64,000 bases of DNA from CAVONB01 sp963697205 (GCA_963697205.1 CAVONB010000015.1:124001-188000), one strand, 5' to 3'; shown: positions 51,524 to 60,355, counted from the stretch's first letter. Notes: generated from the sequence alone by a model not told the origin. A program made the numbers and translations.

Positions 51524-53005
51524 ATGGCACTTCGCGCTCTGCCGGCAACCGGCATCGTCCTCGCCCTGTGGGCTCAGTCCGTTCCTGCGTTTGCCCAGGA
51601 ACGCAGACCACCGGCGCCTGTCTTGGTCGCGGCGGCGGAAAAGGCGAAGATGCCTGCGCGGGTCAGGGCGCCGGTCGTCCAGCCCAAGCGATCCGTGCCA
51701 AGTATCCGGCCGTCGTCGGCAGCAGCCGTGCCGGCCACGCCCGCTCCACCTGTCCGCCCGCAGTCCAAGGCCAAGCCGGGGGCCGTCGCTGCGCCGGTGT
51801 TTGTCGCTGCCACGTCGGTGAGTGTGCGCCCGGAAAGCGTCGCGATGAGCGCGCAGCGGTTGGAGCGCATCGGCGAGGTCTTCCGCCACGAGATCAGCCT
51901 GGGGCACCTGCCGGGTGCGGTGGTGATGGTCGCGCGTCGCGGGCGGGTCGTGTTCCACGAGGCGTGGGGACAGCTCGATCCGGCGGCCAAGTCGGCGATG
52001 CCGGCCGACGCCATCTTCCGCATCTATGGACTGGGACAGCCGATCGTCGCCGTCGCGGCGCTGATGCTGGCGGAGGACGGCATCATCCAGCTGACGGATC
52101 CGGTCAGCAAATACCTGCCTCGGATGGCGGACGCGAAGGTGCTGACAGAGCGCGGTGAAGTCGCGACGCAGCGGGCGATGAGCGTGCATGACCTGCTCCG
52201 CCAGACCGCGGGGCTTTCCTACGGCGAGTGGGCGCGCGACGCGCGACTGAAGAAGGCGCTTTCGGATTCGGGCATGGCCGATCCGACGCAGGCCGCGCTG
52301 CGCATCCGCGGGCTGTCGACGGAAGACATGGTCGGCCGCCTGTCGCGATTGCCGCTGGCCACCGAGCCCGGCACGACGTGGGAGGTCGGTTTTGCGCCCG
52401 ATCTGCTGGGCCGCGTGGTGGAAGCGGCGGCGGGCAAGCCGCTCGGCGCGTTCCTCAAGGAGCGCCTGTTCGATCCGCTCGGGATGAGCGACGCGACGTT
52501 CCATGTGACCGGCAAGTCGATCAAGCGCCTGGCGCAGCCGCTCAGCGGTCATGCGCTGGTCGACATGGTTGCGCCGCAGGGCAACGACGCGGCGGGGTCG
52601 GGGCTCGCCATGACGGCTGGCGACTACGTCCGGTTCGGCCAGATGCTGCTCAATGGCGGCATTCTCGACGGCAAGCGCGTGCTGAGCCCGGCGACCGTGC
52701 GGCTGATGACGTCCGGTCACCTCGGTGCGGGGACACGATTCGCACACAAGGATCCGGGGCAATATCTACTCGGCTCGCCTGGCTATACTTTTGGCCTCGG
52801 CGTCGCGGTCAGGACGGCCGACGGCATCGCCAGTGTGCCTGGCTCGGCCGGCGAATATTCCTGGGGCAGTTATGCCGGCTCGTTCTTCTGGGTCGATCCC
52901 AAAGAGCAGATGGTGGTGGTCTACCAGACCCAGGCGCCGACGCCGGACCGTGAGCGGTTCCGCCGGCTGGTCAAGCAGCTCGTCTATCAGGCGATCCTGG
53001 AATAG
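51524..53005 (+). CDS. Serine-hydrolase/beta-lactamase-fold protein without SxxK
   Basis: 493 residues. Signal peptide (ALPATGIVLALWAQSVPAFA-Q), a Pro/Ala-rich linker (to about 100), then the class C beta-lactamase/EstB-like domain: LGHLPGAVVMVARRGRVVFH, AMSVHDLLRQTAGLSYGEW, RLFDPLGMSDATFHVTG and EYSWGSYAGSFFWVDPKE. The place normally occupied by SxxK (FRIxSMTKP in relatives) reads FRIYGLGQP (165-173), so both catalytic Ser and Lys are absent (Gly169, Gln172). The fold appears intact but the usual chemistry is not possible; a non-enzymatic binding role is a reasonable inference. ATG at 51524 with GAGAGATC upstream. Confidence 0.88.
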   Translation: MALRALPATGIVLALWAQSVPAFAQERRPPAPVLVAAAEKAKMPARVRAPVVQPKRSVPSIRPSSAAAVPATPAPPVRPQSKAKPGAVAAPVFVAATSVSVRPESVAMSAQRLERIGEVFRHEISLGHLPGAVVMVARRGRVVFHEAWGQLDPAAKSAMPADAIFRIYGLGQPIVAVAALMLAEDGIIQLTDPVSKYLPRMADAKVLTERGEVATQRAMSVHDLLRQTAGLSYGEWARDARLKKALSDSGMADPTQAALRIRGLSTEDMVGRLSRLPLATEPGTTWEVGFAPDLLGRVVEAAAGKPLGAFLKERLFDPLGMSDATFHVTGKSIKRLAQPLSGHALVDMVAPQGNDAAGSGLAMTAGDYVRFGQMLLNGGILDGKRVLSPATVRLMTSGHLGAGTRFAHKDPGQYLLGSPGYTFGLGVAVRTADGIASVPGSAGEYSWGSYAGSFFWVDPKEQMVVVYQTQAPTPDRERFRRLVKQLVYQAILE

Positions 53006-53024
53006 CGCGCCGCGCAGCGGGCGG

Positions 53025-53510
53025 TCAGCGCCGACGCATCTCGTCCTGGCGCATCGGCATGGCGTCGATGGTCGAGAAGAGTGTGCGCGTTGCCACCGGG
53101 TCGCCGGAGGAGATCTTTACGCCGCCGTCCTTGCCGACGAGCAACGCACGAAAGCTCGCGGCGCCAACTCCATAGCGCGCGCGAAGAGCGGCCGCGGACT
53201 GGCCTGGGCCGGAGCCGAGGTCGGTGGAGACGGTGTCGCCGACGACCCAGATCACCACCATGTCGCGCTCGCTGAATCCGCTGCGTGCGCTGGACACGGT
53301 TGCACGCTGCCGGGAGAGCCGCGCGTCGGAGGGGTTGCCTGCGAAGACGATCAGCGGGCGCTTCTTCCAGCGATAATCGGACATGGCGCTCTCTGCGGGT
53401 TGCGATGGGACGGTCAGCGCCGCGATGGCGAGGACCGCGGCTGCGACGAACAGCTTTGAGGCCGACAGCGGGGCGGCGGACTTAAGGGACCTTCGAGGGC
53501 TTTGCAGCAA
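53025..53510 (-). CDS. DUF4174 domain-containing exported protein
   Basis: 161 residues. A signal peptide (KLFVAAAVLAIAALTVPSQPAESA) is followed by the DUF4174 core: DYRWKKRPLIVFAGNPSDAR, then SERDMVVIWVVGDTVS and FRALLVGKDGGVKI. The fold of this group is thioredoxin-like without an active CxxC; function unknown. The start is uncertain: a TTG at 53510 gives a good signal peptide and avoids overlap with the gene behind it, but the frame is open further upstream. Convergent with the serine-hydrolase-fold gene, 19 bases apart. Confidence 0.75.
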   Translation of the reverse strand: MLQSPRRSLKSAAPLSASKLFVAAAVLAIAALTVPSQPAESAMSDYRWKKRPLIVFAGNPSDARLSRQRATVSSARSGFSERDMVVIWVVGDTVSTDLGSGPGQSAAALRARYGVGAASFRALLVGKDGGVKISSGDPVATRTLFSTIDAMPMRQDEMRRR

Positions 53511-53592
53511 GGGGCTCGGCTCCGTGGCATAGGGGCTGAACGCACGAGGTGGCCGATTGGATCGGCCCGGCCGGTCATGCCGGAGGACGAAA

Positions 53593-54906
53593 CTAGGTTC
53601 CGTACCGGGTCTCGATCTCGACGCCGACACCACGAAGCAGCTCGGTGGGGAGGCGACCGCCGATGCAGACGACGACGTCGTCGTTGGGGAGATCGTGGGT
53701 GCGGCCGCGCCATTCAATCGCAACGCTATCGGGGCCGATCGCGAGGATCCGCGCCTCCCTCAAGACGTTGAGCCGGCGATCGGCTTCCGCCGCGGCGAGT
53801 TTGTCGGCGTTGGCCGGCTTGGCGCGATCGAAACGTTCGCCGCGGTGAGCGAGCGTGACGGCGACGTCGTCGCGACGCGCCAGCGACAGGGCCGCCTCGA
53901 TGGCGCTGTCGCCGCCGCCGACAACCAGCACGCGGCGGCCGGCGTAGTGTGCGGACTCTGCCAGGCCGTAGGCGACGTTGGCGGCATCCTCGCCGGGCAC
54001 GTCCAAGGTGCGTGGGGTGCCGCGACGGCCGGTGGCGAGCACGATGGCGCGGGTGGCGAAGCGAGCGGACTGGGTGTCGATGTGGAAACCCCAGGGGCGG
54101 CGGATGATGCGGCGGACATGCTGGCCGTTGCGGATCTCGATCCCTTGGCGTTTTGCTATGCCTGTCCAGACGGCCAGGAGTTTCTCCTTGCGGATGCGGC
54201 GGGCGTGCAGCTGGCCGTATAGCGGGATGCGAACCGGCCGCGTCATGACCAGCTTGCCACGGGGATAGCGCGCGACGGTGCCGGCGAACGCGCCCTGCTC
54301 CAGCGTGACGCTGGCGAGGCCATGCTGCTTGGCCGCGAGGGAGGCTGCGAAGCCTGCGGGACCTGCGCCGACGACGACGACATCGAGCACGGTTGGGTCG
54401 GGGCTGCGCGGGCCACGCGCGATTGCCTCGATGGCGCGCTGACCATCTTCGACGGCGTTGGCGATCAGGCCCGTGCCGCCGAGCTCGCCGGCGATGTAGA
54501 GGCCGGGCACGTCCGTTTCGAGTGACGGTGCGACGACGGGCACCTCGACGCCGCGTTGCGGTGTGCCGAGCACCAGGGAAATGGCGGAAACCGGGCAGAC
54601 GTCCTTGCACGCGCCATGGCCGATGCAGGATGCCGGGTCGATCAGCCGGGCCGTACCGTCGAGGAGGCCAAGGACGCGACCTTCCGGGCAGGCGTGGGTG
54701 CACGCGCCGCAGCCGATGCAGCGGGCCGCGTCGATCAGGGGATGGAGCGAAGGCGGCTCCGTCGCGCCGCGGTCTTCTGCGTGGCGTGCGATCGCGCGGT
54801 TGCGCGCGTCGCGCACGCGCCGGCCCAGTCCGCGCGCGCCCCACAGTGCGGCAAGCGCCAAGGCGTAGGCGTGCGTAGTTTCCAGCGGCGGGAGAGCGTC
54901 GAGCAT
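53593..54906 (-). CDS. Ferredoxin-flavoprotein oxidoreductase (4Fe-4S plus TrxR-like FAD/NADPH domain)
   Basis: 437 residues. A first [4Fe-4S] motif CIGCGACTHACP (Cys 63,66,69,73) and a second, CIGHGACKDVCP, with His97 in the place of one Cys. Next is the segment PGLYIAGELGGTGLIANAVE, a flavoprotein C-terminal-type signature sitting ahead of the FAD domain. A pyridine-nucleotide-disulfide-like fold follows with FAD motif DVVVVGAGPAGFAAS and NAD(P) motif VLVVGGGDSAIEAALSLA. No redox CxxC as in thioredoxin reductase, so it likely passes electrons between NAD(P)H, FAD and iron-sulfur centres. The start at 54906 is a plain ATG. Divergent from the membrane cytochrome gene. Confidence 0.86.
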   Translation of the reverse strand: MLDALPPLETTHAYALALAALWGARGLGRRVRDARNRAIARHAEDRGATEPPSLHPLIDAARCIGCGACTHACPEGRVLGLLDGTARLIDPASCIGHGACKDVCPVSAISLVLGTPQRGVEVPVVAPSLETDVPGLYIAGELGGTGLIANAVEDGQRAIEAIARGPRSPDPTVLDVVVVGAGPAGFAASLAAKQHGLASVTLEQGAFAGTVARYPRGKLVMTRPVRIPLYGQLHARRIRKEKLLAVWTGIAKRQGIEIRNGQHVRRIIRRPWGFHIDTQSARFATRAIVLATGRRGTPRTLDVPGEDAANVAYGLAESAHYAGRRVLVVGGGDSAIEAALSLARRDDVAVTLAHRGERFDRAKPANADKLAAAEADRRLNVLREARILAIGPDSVAIEWRGRTHDLPNDDVVVCIGGRLPTELLRGVGVEIETRYGT

Positions 54907-55067
54907 GGCTGAGGTGAGTGACCGATCAAGTTGGCGCCAGGATGGCTGCTGTTTGTCGCGACAACGCCTTCTTTCGGCCCGCCGGTTGACGGACTGCACC
55001 ACAATGCAGCGCTGATTGCGGTCTATCGCAGGAGCATTCGCAAATCACCGGGAGCTCGGACCGTCTC

Positions 55068-56918
55068 GTGACGCGTGTGGTCCAATCGAGTGCGCACACT
55101 GCCGGGCGCGACAGCGGCGACGGAGCGGTCGACGGTGGCGCAAACGCCGTCGGTGGCCAGCAGCGTGCGCTGCCCCGTGACCGGCTGACGGCGGTGTGCC
55201 TGACGCTCGCCGTTGCCGTGCTTCTGCCGGGCGTTCTGGCCGCGGTCGCGGGGCCGCTGGCGCCGGGCACGACGCTCGGGCAATGGCACCAGGACATGAT
55301 CGACGCGCTGCGCGATATCCGGTTCGGCAGCGGCTTGCGGTTCTGGCTCGGGGTCGGTGGCGCGTTAGCGATGGCTCTGCTGCTCGTTTATCCGTTGCGC
55401 AAGGCGGTTCCGCTGCGATTTCGCATCGGGCGGGTGGCCAGCTGGTTTCGCCTGCACATCGTGATCGGCGTGTTCGCGCCGGTGTCCATCCTCTATCACG
55501 CGAATTTCGGGTTCGGCGGCTTCAACGCGAACGTGGCGCTGGTCGCCATGGTGGTGATCGCGGTGAGCGGGCTCGTGGGCCATTTCGTCTACCGCCGATC
55601 GAACGCCGGCTTTCATGGCGGCGTGGCCGAGATCGAAGCGCATGGGGTGGTGGTCGCGGACGGGCTTCGCCAGATCGACGGCATGTTCGCGGCCAAGAGC
55701 GCGCTGGCCGACCGCATGGATGCGTTCTCCGCGCCCGTGTCGACGCCGGGCGTTCGGTTCGGCGCGATGCTGCGGCATGGGCTCGGCGCGCGGCGGCATT
55801 CGCGAAGTCTGGAAGCCGATGCGCTTTGGATACTGGCGCAATCGCGCGACGGTCAGCCGGCGCGCGGGAGCGATGCGGCGTTGGTGCGGACACTGGCGGC
55901 GGGAATGCGCGCTTATGGCGATGCGGTTCGCGCCGGGGCGCTGGCATCGGTGCGCGCGCGGGTCTGGTCGCGGTGGCGGCTGTTTCATCTGCCGCTGTTT
56001 GTGATCATGACGGTGGCAGCGGGTCTGCACGTCGCGGCGGTGTGGGGTGTCGACGACGGCTTTGCGCCGGCGGCGCTGGAGGATGGCGTACAGGAGGCAT
56101 CGCCGCCACCGTCGGTATCGGATTGGCTCGTCTCGCCTGCACCGGAAGCGCCGCCGGTGCGCGGTCCCGAGGTCTCGGCTGCTCCGGATCGCGGTGAGCG
56201 GCAAGACGCGGTGCGCACGGGCCGCCTCGCCTGGCTGCTGCCGCCATCGGACTTCGCGGGTTTTGCGCCGACGGTGCGGCCTTCGGTGGTGGCGGAGGCG
56301 TCGACATCGGCCGTGGAGACGCTGGCTCAGGTCGCGCCGATCGCGCCTGCGCAGGCTGTGCCCAAGGTGCAGGACGTCGCTGTAATTCACGCCGAGCCGC
56401 AGCGTGGGCTGTCGGCGTCGCCCCAGCGTGGGCCTCTGGTAGCGTCGCCTGCCCCGGCTCCGGCTCCGGCGACGAGCATGCGATCCGTTGCCGAGCAGAT
56501 CTCACCGCCGGCGCCATTGCGTCCGGAGCGTCCGCCTTCACCCCGGATGGCGCGCCCAGTCAGCGCAGAGACTGTCGCGCAAGCACCCGTTGCCGTGGCG
56601 CCGGTCGCAACGCCGGTGGAGACGCGGCGTCCGCCGGAGCCGCCGCCGATGTCGCTGGGCGCCGGTGCCGGCCTGCCGCTCGCCCAACGTATCGCGCAGC
56701 TCAAGACCGAGCGGTTCGATCACAGCCGCACGAAATTCCCGCTGGTCGGCAATCACACGCGCGTCGACTGCGCGAAGTGCCATACGAAGACGTTGGAGGG
56801 GACGCCGACGACGTGCATTTCGTGTCACAAGAAGGACGACGTGCATCGCGGACGGCGGCCGGATTGCGCGCGCTGCCACACGCCGAAGGACTGGAACGTG
56901 ATTATCAAGAGGCGCTGA
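55068..56918 (+). CDS. Membrane cytochrome b-like protein with C-terminal triheme c domain
   Basis: 616 residues, GTG start. Five predicted membrane helices: LTAVCLTLAVAVLLPGVLAA, FWLGVGGALAMALLLVYPL, FRLHIVIGVFAPVSILYHAN (two His), ALVAMVVIAVSGLVGHFVYR (His) and LFHLPLFVIMTVAAGLHVAA (two His), the His pairs being suitable ligands for b-type haem. A long soluble, disordered Pro/Ala-rich linker follows (about 330-540), then three CxxCH motifs: CAKCH (568-572), CISCH (583-587) and CARCH (600-604), preceded by FDHSRTKFPLVGNH as in multihaem cytochrome c. The set suggests electron flow from the membrane to a periplasmic multihaem end. No signal peptide besides the first helix. Confidence 0.86.
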   Translation: MTRVVQSSAHTAGRDSGDGAVDGGANAVGGQQRALPRDRLTAVCLTLAVAVLLPGVLAAVAGPLAPGTTLGQWHQDMIDALRDIRFGSGLRFWLGVGGALAMALLLVYPLRKAVPLRFRIGRVASWFRLHIVIGVFAPVSILYHANFGFGGFNANVALVAMVVIAVSGLVGHFVYRRSNAGFHGGVAEIEAHGVVVADGLRQIDGMFAAKSALADRMDAFSAPVSTPGVRFGAMLRHGLGARRHSRSLEADALWILAQSRDGQPARGSDAALVRTLAAGMRAYGDAVRAGALASVRARVWSRWRLFHLPLFVIMTVAAGLHVAAVWGVDDGFAPAALEDGVQEASPPPSVSDWLVSPAPEAPPVRGPEVSAAPDRGERQDAVRTGRLAWLLPPSDFAGFAPTVRPSVVAEASTSAVETLAQVAPIAPAQAVPKVQDVAVIHAEPQRGLSASPQRGPLVASPAPAPAPATSMRSVAEQISPPAPLRPERPPSPRMARPVSAETVAQAPVAVAPVATPVETRRPPEPPPMSLGAGAGLPLAQRIAQLKTERFDHSRTKFPLVGNHTRVDCAKCHTKTLEGTPTTCISCHKKDDVHRGRRPDCARCHTPKDWNVIIKRR

Positions 56919-56972
56919 GCGCTCTTGCGCTCCTGTATGCCTGCGGGCCGGCCTGCGCGGGGCGGGCGCGGC

Positions 56973-57434
56973 TCAGACGCTGGGCAGTCCGGTGAGCGGG
57001 AAGCGGGTCTTGATGCGCGTGAACAAGCCGTCACGGACGCTGCGATAGCTTTCCAGGATCTGCTCGCGGCTGCCGTGCCCGAGCATGATCGAGGGATCGA
57101 ACGTCGGCCAATACTCGACATCGACCGCCATGGTGCGCGTCAGCTCGAGGGACTGGTGGTGTGCCTCCGGAGACAGTGTGACGATCAGGTCGAAAGAGGT
57201 GTCGCCGAGGTCGGCGATCGAGTGTGGGCGATGCTGCGACAGGTCGATGCCGATCTCATTCATTATGGCGACGACGAAGGGGTCAGGCTCCTCGGAGGGA
57301 CGGACGCCTGCGGAGCGGACGTAGATGCGGCGGCCGCCGAGGTGACGCAGGATTCCCGCTGCCATCGGTGAACGGATCGCGTTCAACGTGCAGGCGAAGA
57401 GTACGGCACCTGGCAGCCCCACCGGTCCCGTCAC
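56973..57434 (-). CDS. Low-molecular-weight protein phosphatase-like protein
   Basis: 153 residues; LMW-PTP fold with the P-loop CTLNAIRS (Cys15 to Arg21, CX5R), the pattern of the Hyphomicrobiales group next to hisD. The segment WPTFDPS supplies the candidate general acid. In canonical enzymes a second Cys occurs in the loop (CxGNxCR); here it is Ile. The usual operon is hisD, UPF0262, phosphatase, then infA; infA is not seen here. Phosphotyrosine or arsenate activity is not proven. Confidence 0.85.
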   Translation of the reverse strand: MTGPVGLPGAVLFACTLNAIRSPMAAGILRHLGGRRIYVRSAGVRPSEEPDPFVVAIMNEIGIDLSQHRPHSIADLGDTSFDLIVTLSPEAHHQSLELTRTMAVDVEYWPTFDPSIMLGHGSREQILESYRSVRDGLFTRIKTRFPLTGLPSV

Positions 57435-57439
57435 TGCGA

Positions 57440-57949
57440 TCAGCCCTTCCAGTGCAGTGCGCAGATCAGCGTGAAGAGCCGGCGGGCGGTGTCGTGGTCG
57501 ACGGTGATCTTGCCTTCCAGACGCTCCTGGAGGACGCGGCTGCCTTCGTTGTGGAGGCCGCGACGGCCCATGTCGATCGCCTGGATCTTGGACGGCGGCG
57601 CGTTGCGGATCGCCTGATAGTAGCTGTCGCAGACGATGAAGTAGTCCTTGATGATCTTCTTGAACGGGGTCAGCGAGAGGACGTGGGCGACAAGCGTGTC
57701 GGTCGTCTCGTTGCCGACGGTCAGCACCAGCCGGTCCTCGGACAATCCGAGGTTGAGCTTATAGGGACCGTCGCTGCGGCCCTCCAGCTTGAAGGCGTTC
57801 TGGTCGAGGATGTCGTAGATGGCCACCTCGCGCTCATGCTCGATGGAGGCGTTGGAGCGGCGGATGGAGGTCTCGTCGAGGGTGATGGCGACGAGGCGTT
57901 CGGTGTCGGTCGTCGGCATCGGGCCAGGGTTCGGCTGGGATTGGCTCAT
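57440..57949 (-). CDS. UPF0262 family protein
   Basis: 169 residues, conserved uncharacterised alphaproteobacterial family. Typical segments: LVAITLDETSIRRSNASIEH, EREVAIYDILDQNAFKL, PFKKIIKDYFIVCDSYYQAI and MGRRGLHNEGSRVLQERLEG. Placed between hisD and the phosphatase gene on the same strand (12 and 5 bases of spacing), as is standard. Function unknown. Confidence 0.93.
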   Translation of the reverse strand: MSQSQPNPGPMPTTDTERLVAITLDETSIRRSNASIEHEREVAIYDILDQNAFKLEGRSDGPYKLNLGLSEDRLVLTVGNETTDTLVAHVLSLTPFKKIIKDYFIVCDSYYQAIRNAPPSKIQAIDMGRRGLHNEGSRVLQERLEGKITVDHDTARRLFTLICALHWKG

Positions 57950-57961
57950 GCGGCAACTCCC

Positions 57962-59260
57962 TTAGGCCTTGTTGGTGCGGATCGCGACGGAGCGGCGATG
58001 GGCTTCGAGGCCTTCGGCGCGGGCGAGCGTCATGGCGGCGGGGCCGAGCGCGTCGAGGGCGGCGGCGTCGAGCTTCAGGATCGACGTGCGCTTCATGAAG
58101 TCGAGGACGCCGAGGCCGGACGAGAAACGTGCGCTGCGCGCCGTCGGCAGCACGTGGTTGGAGCCTGCCACATAGTCGCCGATGACCTCGGGCGTGTAGG
58201 CGCCGAGGAAGATCGCGCCGGCGTTGCGGATGCGGCCGGCCAGCGCGTCGGCGTCGCGAGTGGCGATCTCGAGATGCTCGGCGGCGATGCGGTCGGCGAG
58301 GGCGGGCGTTTCGTCGAGCGTGCGCACGATGATCGTGGCGCCGAAGCGTTCCCAGCTTTCGCGCGCGATATCGCCGCGCGCGAGGGTGGCGAGCTGGCTT
58401 GCGACGGCGGCCTCGACGCGGTCGGCGAAAGCGGCATCATCGGTCATCAGGATCGCCTGGGCGGCCGTGTCGTGCTCGGCCTGCGCAAGCAGGTCGGCGG
58501 CGATCCAGGCGGGATCGTTGGCGGCATCGGCGATGACCAGGACCTCGGAGGGGCCTGCGATGGAATCGATGCCGACCGTGCCGAAGACCTGCCGCTTGGC
58601 GGCGGCGACGTAAGCGTTGCCCGGGCCGACGATCTTGACGACGGGGCTGATCGTGGCGGTGCCGTAGGCGAGGGCTGCGACGGCCTGGGCGCCGCCGATG
58701 CGGTAGATCTCGGAGACGCCGGCAAGATGGGCGGCGACGAGGACCAGCGGGTTGAGCGCGCCCTTTGAGGCGGGGACGACCATGACGATGCGCGGCACGC
58801 CGGCGACGCGTGCGGGAATTGCGTTCATCAGCACCGAGGACGGATAGGAGGCGGTGCCGCCGGGCACATAGAGGCCGACCGATTCGACGGCGGTCCAGCG
58901 GGAACCGAGTTCCGCGCCGATGCTGTCGCGATAATGCTGGTCGGCCGGCCGCTGGCGCTCGTGGTGCTGGGCGATGCGGTCGCGGGCGAGCGTCAGGGCG
59001 GCGTTGGTCTCGGCATCGGCGGTCGCGACCGCCTGGGCGATCTCGTCGGCGGTGACGCGCAGGTCGGCGACCGCGCCGGCCTCGATGCCGTCGAACCGGC
59101 GCGTCAGTTCGACCAGGGCCTCGTCGCCCCGGCGGCGGACGTCGGCTACGATCGTGGCGACGGCGGCGTCGACGTCGGCGGAGACCTCGCGCTTCAGGCC
59201 GAGGAAGGTCTCGAAGCGCGGTGCGAAATCGGGGTCGGCGGTGGCGAGGCGTTGGGGCAT
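57962..59260 (-). CDS. hisD: Histidinol dehydrogenase
   Basis: 432 residues, Zn-dependent NAD enzyme that performs the last two oxidations of histidine synthesis. Family segments: VGLYVPGGTASYPSSVLMNA, KIVGPGNAYVAAAKRQVFGT, GPSEVLVIADAANDP, the catalytic pair region QAEHDTAAQAIL (Glu/His), GSNHVLPTARSARFSSGLGV. The frame stays open far upstream, but the ATG at 59260 (MPQRLATADPDF) is the family start. First of a three-gene unit with UPF0262 and the phosphatase; DUF2948 precedes. Confidence 0.97.
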   Translation of the reverse strand: MPQRLATADPDFAPRFETFLGLKREVSADVDAAVATIVADVRRRGDEALVELTRRFDGIEAGAVADLRVTADEIAQAVATADAETNAALTLARDRIAQHHERQRPADQHYRDSIGAELGSRWTAVESVGLYVPGGTASYPSSVLMNAIPARVAGVPRIVMVVPASKGALNPLVLVAAHLAGVSEIYRIGGAQAVAALAYGTATISPVVKIVGPGNAYVAAAKRQVFGTVGIDSIAGPSEVLVIADAANDPAWIAADLLAQAEHDTAAQAILMTDDAAFADRVEAAVASQLATLARGDIARESWERFGATIIVRTLDETPALADRIAAEHLEIATRDADALAGRIRNAGAIFLGAYTPEVIGDYVAGSNHVLPTARSARFSSGLGVLDFMKRTSILKLDAAALDALGPAAMTLARAEGLEAHRRSVAIRTNKA

Positions 59261-59337
59261 GTGATGTCCGTAGGGGGCGTTCGGGCGCGTCCCAATCGTG
59301 GTCCGTGAGGCTTCGAGTATCCGCCGGGACGGCCGGA

Positions 59338-59805
59338 TCAGCCCTTTGGGTCTTCGTCCTTGTGATTCGGCTTGGCCCGGGCCCGCCAGGCAGCGCCCAG
59401 GTCCATCAGCTCGCCCTCGATGCATTCGACCTCGAGCCGGATGGCGGCGCCGGCCGAGAACAGCAGCGTCAAATGGCCCTCCGGCGCGGTCTCGCCCGGC
59501 TCGAACTGGATCGTCAACAGGTTCAGCACGGCGTCCTTGGCCTTGAGGTCGATGCCCTGGATGCGGGCGCCGAGCACCCGTTCGAAGCGCAGGCCGGATC
59601 GCCAGCGGCGATGGGCCTTGGGCCGGCGCCGGCCTTCGGAAGCCGCCACCACGTCGGCCCAGTCGAAGCGGTTGAGAATGGCGGCGAAGCGTCGCTCGGC
59701 TGGCAGGTAAGCCATATCCGCGACGCGCACGACCGCATCCTGAAGATGGGCCGAGATCACGGCCAGATCCTCGTCGTCGAAGGCGATGAGCTTCAAGGCG
59801 TCCAT
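59338..59805 (-). CDS. DUF2948 family protein
   Basis: 155 residues, uncharacterised alphaproteobacterial family that commonly precedes hisD. Pattern: MDALKLIAFDDEDLAVISAH, MAYLPAERRFAAILNRFDWA, LTIQFEPGETAPEGHLTLLF, RLEVECIEGELMDLGA. No membrane segment or cofactor motif. It begins at 59805; the longer frame runs on through Arg-rich sequence. The next gene behind it in many relatives is murA, which is absent here. The 250-base gap to the next gene (59806-60055) holds nothing recognisable. Confidence 0.9.
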   Translation of the reverse strand: MDALKLIAFDDEDLAVISAHLQDAVVRVADMAYLPAERRFAAILNRFDWADVVAASEGRRRPKAHRRWRSGLRFERVLGARIQGIDLKAKDAVLNLLTIQFEPGETAPEGHLTLLFSAGAAIRLEVECIEGELMDLGAAWRARAKPNHKDEDPKG

Positions 59806-60055
59806 TGCGCGCAGCTGGGCTCCTGGGGCCCGGGCCCTGTCGACCGGGGCTGAGCCGTAAGATTTGGTCCCTGGTGTGATAGCGAGCGGACCGTGACGGT
59901 GCAACCGAAGCCGTTGTCGCCGGCCGGAGAGGCCCGCCCGGCCCGATGCGGTTTCCCCGCCCATGGCGGCCCCAGGTCTTGCCGCCCGCAGCGCGTGCGT
60001 TTACACCCAGCGGGACTGATCGTGAGCCCTGAAGCGCCGCCTGCCGAGGACCGTG

Positions 60056-60355
60056 ATGATCCCCCTGCTTCGATTCCTCGACTACCTGATCGATCTCTAC
60101 AAGTGGGTGGTGATCGCCAGCGTCATCTTCAGCTGGTTGATCGCGTTCAATGTGATCAATCCCTACAATAACTTCGTGCGCACGATCTGGAATGCCCTGA
60201 ACAGGCTGACCGAGCCGTTGCTGCAGCCGATCCGAAGGGTGATGCCCGACCTTGGCGGGCTCGACATCTCGCCGATCGTCTTGTTCATCGGCCTCTATTT
60301 CATCCAGAGCGTGGTGATCTGGGGCTGGCTGATCCCGTTTTTTGCGACGCAATGA
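60056..60355 (+). CDS. YggT family membrane protein
   Basis: 99 residues with two predicted membrane helices (YLIDLYKWVVIASVIFSWLI and IVLFIGLYFIQSVVIWGWLI) and the family motif PLLQPIRRVMPDLGGLDISP between. YggT-family proteins are tied to cell-envelope or osmotic-stress functions in other organisms; direct role unclear. Start at 60056 (ATG after GTG); GAGG lies 8 bases upstream. Its stop overlaps the next gene (ATGA). Confidence 0.92.
   Translation: MIPLLRFLDYLIDLYKWVVIASVIFSWLIAFNVINPYNNFVRTIWNALNRLTEPLLQPIRRVMPDLGGLDISPIVLFIGLYFIQSVVIWGWLIPFFATQ

Noticed and set aside
53511..53723. Longer N-terminus of the DUF4174 protein (up to 53723)
   Set aside because: It would overlap the flavoprotein gene on the same strand, and the residues are Ser/Pro/Arg-rich without similarity; a signal peptide begins near 53510.
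57224..58768. Plus-strand open frame of 514 codons opposite the phosphatase, UPF0262 and hisD genes
   Set aside because: Overlaps three conserved genes on the other strand; no motif, typical shadow composition.
59261..60352. Continuation of the hisD frame upstream, which would give a 796-residue protein
   Set aside because: The residues before the family start are Arg/Pro-rich and non-conserved, and DUF2948 occupies the same strand in another frame.
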